Of a stretch of DNA of 44,401 nt, positions 6,752 through 12,467 are shown one piece after another. Each line of letters opens with the position of its first letter. Within the stretch, counting starts at the first letter, position 1. The notes under the pieces were generated by a model. The model ran no database searches. It saw nothing but the letters and a program-made list of their open reading frames with translations, and was not told where the DNA came from. The stretch is from positions 1 through 44,401 of the forward strand of contig NZ_FNBX01000021.1 in assembly GCF_900102485.1 (NCBI RefSeq), written 5' to 3'. The position numbers and the translations under genes were made by a program. This DNA comes from Desulfovibrio legallii (lineage in GTDB: Bacteria > Desulfobacterota > Desulfovibrionia > Desulfovibrionales > Desulfovibrionaceae).

Positions 6752-7656
6752 TAAATGAACCTCATCCTGTCAGGAGAAATAGTTCTCCCGACTATTCCGC
6801 GAAAAACAGCAAAAATCGCTTTAGTTACGGCTGTCTCCGTAGTTATTTCTTCCAGGTTGCTGATGTTGCAGGAATTGCAGACGTAGTTAGTAACGGCCTG
6901 CTTCGAGTAATCAAGACTGATATACGCCCATAAATCAAGCAAACCGGAAATGACGGCAATGCCGTCGGGAGCCTCCGCCACTTTCCTGTCCGCCGCATCG
7001 ACATCGTTCCGGATGACAAATATTTTCTTCCAGAGAAAAGTAAAAGCTGCATAAAAGGAATCCTTCTGCAGGTCTTCCAGCCTCCTGGCTTGCATGGCCA
7101 CGAGCAAATCTTGCACCACATTCTCTTCTGCTGTCTTTTCGACATAGGCCACCATGCGAATCAGCCCCTTGAGAGCCTCTATTTGCCGGACAGTGAGCTT
7201 TTTTCCAGCAGAGAACAGAGTCCACTGTGCGGGCTTTGCATCCTGAATTTTTTGAAAATCGGGGCCAGCAGACTCCGTGACTTCCTGCCTCTTCAGCAAT
7301 GCTACCTCCATTGCATTGAAAGCCTCCAGGAACTTCTCTTTCCATGCCGCCGCCTTTTTGCCGGTAAAGCCCATGGCCAGAAAAGCGAAGCCGTCGCGGG
7401 TCAGACGGTAGGCAGGGAATTCACGTTTAGCTCCACTGCCGATTTCCGCCTCATAGACCATTGGCTGAAAATTGAGCCGATGGAACTCTGGTGAGCACTC
7501 CAGATTTTCAATGGCCTGAAGCACGTTTTTGTGCTCTTTCTCGAACGCCTCAGCGATGATCAGCGACGTGGTAAACATTTCGTCATCATCAATCTGCACA
7601 ATATTTTCAAATGGTTGAGTGGAGATTGCCTGCGTGTTGTTCTGACTGCCTTCCAT
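6751..7656 (-). CDS. Rha-family phage regulatory protein
   Basis: A 301-residue protein whose N-terminal half matches the phage Rha (pRha) domain: MFTTSLIIAEAFEKEHKNVL (about 28-47), a FQPMVYEAEIGSGAKREFPA stretch, then LTRDGFAFLAMGFTGKKAAA and WKEKFLEAFNAME (to about 117). Family members are known from lambdoid phages and integrative elements, where they regulate or interfere with other elements. The C-terminal 170 residues are helical with no domain I recognise. AAAGGAG stands 7 bases before the ATG. It is translationally coupled to mobC. A hairpin and a tandem repeat lie in its upstream region. Confidence 0.8.
   Translation of the reverse strand: MEGSQNNTQAISTQPFENIVQIDDDEMFTTSLIIAEAFEKEHKNVLQAIENLECSPEFHRLNFQPMVYEAEIGSGAKREFPAYRLTRDGFAFLAMGFTGKKAAAWKEKFLEAFNAMEVALLKRQEVTESAGPDFQKIQDAKPAQWTLFSAGKKLTVRQIEALKGLIRMVAYVEKTAEENVVQDLLVAMQARRLEDLQKDSFYAAFTFLWKKIFVIRNDVDAADRKVAEAPDGIAVISGLLDLWAYISLDYSKQAVTNYVCNSCNISNLEEITTETAVTKAIFAVFRGIVGRTISPDRMRFI
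6761..6790 (+). other. Candidate oriT nic region
   Basis: The plus strand contains ACCTCATCCTGTCAGG. The core CATCCTGT (6763-6770) matches the IncP/MobP nic consensus YATCCTG|Y, which would place the nick between 6769 and 6770. An inverted repeat GGAGAA-ATAG-TTCTCC (6773-6788) follows at once. The site lies next to mobC and the relaxase, as expected, but inside the last codons of the rha gene, and an 8-base match can arise by chance. Confidence 0.4.
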
Positions 7657-7720
7657 TGCTTTCTCCTTTGTTTTTTAGCGTTGAGCCGAAGGCGAATAAG
7701 CAAGCCACCCCCGGCGATTG

Positions 7721-7766
7721 AGGGGGCAGGACGTAAAGTGTGGTACCACTTTACCTGTCCTGCCCT
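7721..7766. promoter_or_regulatory. Long imperfect hairpin upstream of rha
   Basis: GGGCAGGAC-GTAAAGTG pairs with CACTTTAC-CT-GTCCTGCCC around a TGGTAC loop. A second, mutually exclusive pairing is possible between CCCCC at 7708-7712 and GGGGG at 7722-7726. On the plus strand a T-rich run follows, as for a terminator. On the minus strand it would fall in the leader or promoter region of rha. The alternative pairings would suit an attenuator or an operator, but no ligand or protein can be inferred. Confidence 0.5.
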
Positions 7767-7827
7767 CTTTGTTTTGTTTTCAGCTATAGCATACTCATGT
7801 AATTTTACAACAATCTATTACATATTT

Positions 7828-7857
7828 CATAGAATGTCATAGAATGTCATAGAATGT
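7828..7857. repeat. Three tandem copies of a 10-bp iteron, CATAGAATGT
   Basis: Three perfect head-to-tail copies occupy 7828-7857 in an AT-rich stretch between the rha start and the integrase remnant. Spacing of one helical turn suits cooperative protein binding, for example by an excisionase or repressor. No fourth copy was seen nearby. Confidence 0.7.
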
Positions 7858-7907
7858 AATTGATGAATGTTGCAAAAAATGTGTTATTGCGATGAGTTAT
7901 ATAATGA

Positions 7908-8345
7908 TTAGAGTAGCGGAAGAACGGAGACGGCCTGCATCCCCTGATCAGGAGCGAGGTGGGCATAGCGCATGGTCATGCGGATGTCTTTATGACCAAG
8001 CAGACGGCTCACGAGCGCGAGCGGCGTGCCGTTCTGAACAAGCCACGATGCGAACGTGTGGCGAAGCGTATGAAAGCAGACTTTTTCTCGGCGGTCGTTT
8101 ACTCCATGATTAAAACCGCAGGCCTCAACAGCTTCTTGAAACATGTAGTATTTGGTCTGGGCCTGCGCCAATGAACATGAAGATCTTGGGGCAAAGTATT
8201 TTTCCGCTATACGCAGCGCTGGTGGATTGAGTGAGAGATAGATCGACTAAGATTGTTTTTTGTGTCGACAGCCTTTGCAATATTGTGCTGTAAATCGACA
8301 TGGTAGGATTGCAGAGCATAAATTTCATTGGCCCGCATCCCACCG
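7908..8345 (-). pseudogene. Tyrosine integrase, C-terminal fragment with frameshift
   Basis: The frame from 8171 to the stop at 7908 carries the complete catalytic C-terminus (VCFHTLRHTFASWLVQNG, LLGHKDIRMTMRYAH), nearly identical to the intact integrase at 11380-12216. DNA similarity continues right to about 8341 (GGCCCGCATCCC) and then stops abruptly. Within that part, two extra bases near 8205-8225 relative to the intact copy break the frame. The N-terminal half is missing. Substitutions between the copies show that the duplication is not recent. Confidence 0.85.
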
Positions 8346-8388
8346 CCCGGGCTTCTTGCGCCGGAGCTCAGATTTTTAGGAGCTGATC

Positions 8389-8610
8389 ATGTCCAGACAA
8401 AGAGTAAACTTGCCCTATGACCGCGCCGCAGATGGCGCGCGCGTGAATGTGATGCGTGCTGCGGAAATGCTGAGCTGCTCACGTTCGTGGGTCTACAAGC
8501 TGATTGAAGCCGGACACCTCAAGGCTTTCAGCATCGGCAGCCGCAAGGGCTTGCAGATTACCGTGCGTAGCCTTGAGGGGTATTTGACGAAGCAGGCAGT
8601 GACGAATTAA
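8389..8610 (+). CDS. Excisionase-like helix-turn-helix protein
   Basis: A 73-residue protein with a MerR/excisionase-type winged helix: MRAAEMLSCSRSWVYKLIEA (about 23-42), then GHLKAFSIGSRKGLQITVRS and a short tail. Proteins of this type bend DNA at att sites to direct excision, or act as small regulators. AGGAG lies 6 bases before the ATG. It begins 45 bases after the end of the integrase fragment and diverges from it, which suits a recombination-directionality role. The 145 bases before the next gene are AT-rich with no feature I can name. Confidence 0.65.
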   Translation: MSRQRVNLPYDRAADGARVNVMRAAEMLSCSRSWVYKLIEAGHLKAFSIGSRKGLQITVRSLEGYLTKQAVTN

Positions 8611-8755
8611 ATAAAATCAGAGAGCTATGCTTAAAACAAAAACTAGTCTGAGGCATTGGTTGCGAAATCATAGGCAATTGCATATCTTACTTATCCATGC
8701 TAGGAGTTCATTACACAAATAAAATAATTTTTGATGACAAATAGGAGTGACGAGC

Positions 8756-10144
8756 ATGAGAGATAAATTTGAATTCTTGTCCAATATTCCTGTTTCAAAC
8801 ATTCAGCTTGATACAAATAATTTCCGTATTGGCACAGCTGCAAGTCAACGTGAATGCATTGGATTGATGTTTGTAGATAAAAGAGCAGAACATATTATAT
8901 CTCTTGCAAAAGATATCGCTGACCGTGGGCTATCACCGAATCCCATAGTGGTTGTAAAAAATGAGAAAGGTGGATTTACTGTAAAAGACGGAAACAGAAG
9001 AGTCACCGCCCTCAAGCTTTTAAATAATCCTGCTGAAGCACCGGATAATTATAGGGCAACATTTTCAGCTCTTTCAGAAAATGCAAACACTAAAATTAGC
9101 GACTCTATAAGCTGCTATCTCACAGATGAAGAGACAGCACTTTCATTTATGGAACTTTCCCACCTTGGTTTTCAGGGCGGCATTGGGCAAATCAAATGGG
9201 GATCAAATGAGAAAGATAATCTCAATGAATATAAGGGGATAAAGCTTCAAAATAATGTTGCAAGATCAGTATTAGCATATCTCAAAAATATAGGAATTTC
9301 TGACATTGATAAAGCCAAAATCACAATCTTTCAACGTCTTTTCCAAGACAAAGAAGTTCGAGACCTTATTGGAATAAAATGGGAAAATGAAACACTTTCG
9401 TTTAATGCAGACGAAAAATCAGTTGCAAACATACTCACCGAAATATTTTACGACTTTACAGAACGTGGAAGCACTACCCTTAAAATTTTTACAGCCAAAG
9501 ACAGACTCGAGTACATTAATGAACTTTTTGCTAGAGGGGTCGCCAAACCTCAGCTAGCATTAAGCAGTGAAGATGGATCCAGCTCAAATCAAAGCGCATC
9601 AGAGCAAGGCAAACCACCTAGCACAACTGAACCGAACGAAGCTGCTAAGCCAAGTAAGCCATTGCAGACACCAGACAGCGCTGTCTGCCCGGCTAGAAAT
9701 CCCTCATGGGATAGAAAATGGCTGATTCCCAAGCGTTGTCGCCTGGGAATACCTAAGTCTGCCACAAAGGCGTCAAATATCGCTCATGAGTTATCCCATG
9801 GAATTGGAGTCAAAAAGGCCCCCAACGGTGCTGCGGTATTACTACGACTGCTAATCGAATTTTCAATTGATAATTACATAACAAATCATTCACTGGTTAT
9901 TCCAAAAGGCAAAGATATGCTATACGTTAAGGCCATTAGAATTGCAGAAAACCTATTAGATGACAGCAAGATAAATAAAAAAGAATTCGAAGATTTGTCC
10001 AAGATTAGCCAAAGTGATGACATATTTTCAGCACACACACTGAATGCGTGGGTGCACCATTCTCATTACTCGCCAGATCCCCAAAGTCTATGTATATTTT
10101 GGGATAATATTGAAAAATTCATCAAACTTTGTTGGACAAAATAG
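8756..10144 (+). CDS. ParB-like N-terminal-domain protein of unknown function
   Basis: A 462-residue protein, notably AT-rich. Residues about 10-95 form a ParB/Srx-like domain: PVSNIQLDTNNFR, IISLAKDIADRGLSPNPIVV, and KDGNRRVTALKLL, the nucleotide-binding 'GNRR' box. A low-complexity Ser/Pro/Glu linker (about 280-315) leads to a C-terminal domain with AHELSHGIGVKKAPNGAAVL and LIEFSIDNYI, a pattern I have seen in ParB-domain proteins of mobile elements but cannot name. I choose ATG 8756 with AGGAG 8 bases upstream over GTG 8747, which overlaps that ribosome site. It is followed by a methyltransferase gene 52 bases downstream. With no ParA and no parS, a plasmid-partition role is unlikely; an ATP/CTP-dependent defence or regulatory role is inference. 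Confidence 0.7.
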   Translation: MRDKFEFLSNIPVSNIQLDTNNFRIGTAASQRECIGLMFVDKRAEHIISLAKDIADRGLSPNPIVVVKNEKGGFTVKDGNRRVTALKLLNNPAEAPDNYRATFSALSENANTKISDSISCYLTDEETALSFMELSHLGFQGGIGQIKWGSNEKDNLNEYKGIKLQNNVARSVLAYLKNIGISDIDKAKITIFQRLFQDKEVRDLIGIKWENETLSFNADEKSVANILTEIFYDFTERGSTTLKIFTAKDRLEYINELFARGVAKPQLALSSEDGSSSNQSASEQGKPPSTTEPNEAAKPSKPLQTPDSAVCPARNPSWDRKWLIPKRCRLGIPKSATKASNIAHELSHGIGVKKAPNGAAVLLRLLIEFSIDNYITNHSLVIPKGKDMLYVKAIRIAENLLDDSKINKKEFEDLSKISQSDDIFSAHTLNAWVHHSHYSPDPQSLCIFWDNIEKFIKLCWTK

Positions 10145-10196
10145 CTGGCCAGAATTAGACCGCTGTGGTAGTTTTTTGGGACTGGAGGAAGCCCCA

Positions 10197-11069
10197 ATGG
10201 CATTTTACACACCGCTACGGTACCCCGGCGGCAAGGGTAAACTTGCCCCATTCATTCAAGACATATACACCGCCAACAATTTGAGCGACGGCACATACGT
10301 TGAACCGTATGCAGGCGGTGCTGCCGTAGCCTTGAAGCTTTTACTGGAAGGATACGCTTGGAACATCGTCATCAACGACATTGATAAGCGTGTGTTTGCT
10401 TTTTGGTGGTGCGCCCTCAACAATACTGATGGGTTGTGCCAGAAGATACGAGACTGCCGCGTTGACATGGAAACATGGCATAAGCAAAAAGAAATTTATA
10501 CGAATTTCGAAAATTACTCCATCGAGGAACTTGGTTTTGCAACTTTTTTCCTGAACAGGACAAATCGCTCTGGTATTCTTTGCGGTGGTGTAATTGGTGG
10601 AAAAAATCAGACTGGCAATTTTAAAATAGATGCAAGATTTAACAAAAACAATCTTATTTCAAGAATACAGCTAATTGCAAAGTACAAATGCAGAATTAAA
10701 CTTTACAACAAAGACGCTCTGCAACTAATGCAGGAATTAAGTCCTACATTTGATGACAAGACATTGGTATATTTTGACCCACCTTATTATGCTAAGGGGA
10801 AAATGTTATACCAAAACTTTTATACACCAGAAGACCATAGAGCACTTGCCCAGTTCATCAAAAGCTCTAGTCATCCATGGATTGTCACATATGACAATAT
10901 CGAAGAGATTAAAGATTTATATGATGGTGAAAATAGCGTAGAATTTGATATTTCATACTATGCAAATATGGAACGACCACGCGGAAAAGAAATTATGTTT
11001 TTTAGTAACATTAATATTCCATGCCAGCCATATACCCGTAAAGCTGATTTAACGAGAATAGCTATCTGA
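10197..11069 (+). CDS. D12-class N6-adenine DNA methyltransferase (Dam-like)
   Basis: A 290-residue methyltransferase that would methylate adenine, probably in GATC or a related site. It shows motif X RYPGGKGKLAPFI (8-20), motif I YVEPYAGGAAVAL (34-46) for AdoMet binding, and the catalytic DPPYY at 194-198. The start is ATG 10197 with GGAGG upstream; the frame stays open into the ParB-like gene but that part is only a shadow. It is AT-rich like its neighbour and is followed by a terminator. No cognate restriction endonuclease lies nearby, so it is either an orphan methylase or works with the ParB-domain protein. Confidence 0.85.
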   Translation: MAFYTPLRYPGGKGKLAPFIQDIYTANNLSDGTYVEPYAGGAAVALKLLLEGYAWNIVINDIDKRVFAFWWCALNNTDGLCQKIRDCRVDMETWHKQKEIYTNFENYSIEELGFATFFLNRTNRSGILCGGVIGGKNQTGNFKIDARFNKNNLISRIQLIAKYKCRIKLYNKDALQLMQELSPTFDDKTLVYFDPPYYAKGKMLYQNFYTPEDHRALAQFIKSSSHPWIVTYDNIEEIKDLYDGENSVEFDISYYANMERPRGKEIMFFSNINIPCQPYTRKADLTRIAI

Positions 11070-11122
11070 TAAATTTATGCCTACAATTAGTTTTCCTTAA
11101 TGTATTGAAAATTTGATATATA

Positions 11123-11159
11123 AAAGAAGCGCGGCAGTAATCCACTGCCGCGCTTCTTT
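11123..11159 (+). terminator. Terminator after the ParB-domain/methyltransferase pair
   Basis: A perfect 16-bp inverted repeat, AAAGAAGCGCGGCAGT / ACTGCCGCGCTTCTTT, with a 5-base loop. The flanking A and T runs let it work on either strand. It closes the cargo operon 53 bases after the methyltransferase stop. From here to the integrase stop (11380) there is no gene; the stretch holds only the comEC-like repeat. Confidence 0.85.
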
Positions 11160-11289
11160 ATTTAGTCGGTCCTTAAAAATTGAATTTAGCCGGTAATCCC
11201 CCTGAGGGCTCCCCCTGATCATGAATACTCTTCTGGACCGCACAGCATTCAGGCGTCCGGCACAAAAAGCGTCCCTGTTTTTTACTCTG

Positions 11290-11371
11290 GGCCCCTTCTG
11301 GCCATTACCGCGCCCGCGGCACGGCCGCAGTGACCAAGGGCGGTGCAAAGGCCGCGCCCCGGCGGGGCCAG
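11290..11371. repeat. Degenerate copy of the comEC 3' end
   Basis: These 82 bases match 12453-12534, which contain the last codons of comEC and the start of its 3' flank, with 73 of 82 identical and no gap. The copy lies 9 bases beyond the integrase stop codon. Since comEC follows the tRNA-Glu attachment site, the copy suggests that chromosomal DNA from beside the site was once captured or duplicated during integration or imprecise excision. Confidence 0.75.
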
Positions 11372-11379
11372 ATAAAAAA

Positions 11380-12216
11380 TTAGACTAGGGGAAGAACGGA
11401 AACTGCTTGCATCCCCTGATCGGGAGCTAGGTGGGCATAACGCATGGTCATGCGGATGTCCTTATGGCCAAGCAGACGACTGACGAGAGCGAGCGGCGTG
11501 CCGTTTTGTACAAGCCACGATGCAAATGTGTGCCTAAGTGTGTGGAAGCAGACTTTTTCTCGACGGTCATTTACTCCACGGTTAAAGCCGCACGCCTCGA
11601 CAGCTTCCTGAAAAATATAATATTTTGTCTGAGCCTGTGCTAATGACTGTGAAGATTTGGGGGCAAAGTATTTTTCCGCTACGTGCAGTGCCGGGGGATT
11701 AAGCGGGATAGAGCGATTGAGATTGTTTTTTGTGTCGACAGCCTTTGCAATCTTGTGCTGTAAATCGACATGGTAGGATTGCAGAGCATAAATTTCACTG
11801 GCCCGCATCCCTGTGTTCAAGGCAAAAAGCCCGACATCGTGCCAGACTTCGGAACGTGCCTGAAGGTTTTCAAGAAGAAGTTTCGCTTCGCCGGGCGAAA
11901 GGAAACGCAACCGGCGGTTGTCGAATTTAGGCATCCGGAACACCGGCACAGGGCCAGGATAAAGCTCCCACTCCACGGCACGACGCATGACACGCCGAAG
12001 CAGGGAAAGACAATGAGCTACGGACTGCGGGCTCAAATTTTTGCTTTCAAGGCAATTTCGTAGTTGCACAATTTGCAAATTTTTGATTTTATCGAGGGGA
12101 AGCCGACCGAGGACAGGGGCGATATGGTTATTCCACCGCCCGACCTCCGTGGAAAGCTGTTTTGGCGTCGAAAGCACAAATTTGCGATAACATTCAAAGG
12201 CATCATTGAGTTTCAT
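11380..12216 (-). CDS. int: Tyrosine-recombinase integrase of the left ICE
   Basis: A 278-residue phage-type integrase that would catalyse insertion and excision at tRNA-Glu. A SAM-like core-binding domain spans about 1-95 (CLSLLRRVMRRAVEWELYPG) and the catalytic domain shows R138 (NTGMRASEI), H225/R228 (FHTLRHTF), H251 (LLGHKD) and nucleophile Y260 (MRYAHLAP). It is shorter than typical ICE integrases and lacks a clear arm-binding domain. AAAGGAGGATCG precedes the ATG. It reads away from the tRNA fragment that begins 64 bases from its start codon. A damaged second copy of its C-terminal half lies at 7908-8345. Confidence 0.93.
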   Translation of the reverse strand: MKLNDAFECYRKFVLSTPKQLSTEVGRWNNHIAPVLGRLPLDKIKNLQIVQLRNCLESKNLSPQSVAHCLSLLRRVMRRAVEWELYPGPVPVFRMPKFDNRRLRFLSPGEAKLLLENLQARSEVWHDVGLFALNTGMRASEIYALQSYHVDLQHKIAKAVDTKNNLNRSIPLNPPALHVAEKYFAPKSSQSLAQAQTKYYIFQEAVEACGFNRGVNDRREKVCFHTLRHTFASWLVQNGTPLALVSRLLGHKDIRMTMRYAHLAPDQGMQAVSVLPLV

Positions 12217-12279
12217 GTCGATCCTCCTTTGCCATAACGTATCGACATAAATCTAAAAATGCCTTTTGGAGGAACGATG

Positions 12280-12328
12280 GCGGCCTCTCAAGCCGCTAAG
12301 ACGGGTTCAAATCCCGTTGGTGACGCCA
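12280..12328 (+). other. Attachment site: 3' fragment of tRNA-Glu(CTC)
   Basis: The fragment has an anticodon stem GCGGC/GCCGC around loop CTCTCAA (anticodon CTC at 12287-12289), a T-arm ACGGG-TTCAAAT-CCCGT (12301-12317), acceptor 3' strand TGGTGAC (12318-12324), discriminator G and CCA (12326-12328). The 5' acceptor strand and D-arm are missing, so it is not a tRNA gene. Tyrosine integrases of ICEs commonly use the tRNA 3' half as core site. The intact gene should lie at the other end of the element, off the left edge. Confidence 0.8.
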
Positions 12329-12356
12329 GAAAGCTCCTCCACCTCTTTGGCTGGAG

Positions 12357-12408
12357 TAAAATACCTTCACCCTGGAAAGCTGTTGCGCTCCAGGGTGAAG
12401 GTATTTTA
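12357..12408. terminator. Perfect 20-bp inverted repeat between the att site and comEC
   Basis: TAAAATACCTTCACCCTGGA (12357-12376) is exactly complementary to 12389-12408, around a 12-base loop. It lies just past the tRNA-Glu 3' end and before the convergent comEC stop. It probably terminates both tRNA-Glu and comEC transcripts, and belongs to the chromosome, not the ICE. Confidence 0.75.
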
Positions 12409-12467
12409 TTCTATTTGCCGCCTGCCCCGGTCTTTGAGGTAGAGCCCCTATTGGCCCCTTCTGGCCA

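Noticed and set aside
7828..7857. CRISPR-like repeat
   Set aside because: Three contiguous 10-bp copies have no spacers, and no cas genes occur in the window.
12280..12328. Functional tRNA-Glu gene
   Set aside because: The 5' acceptor strand and D-arm are absent upstream, so only the 3' part is present.
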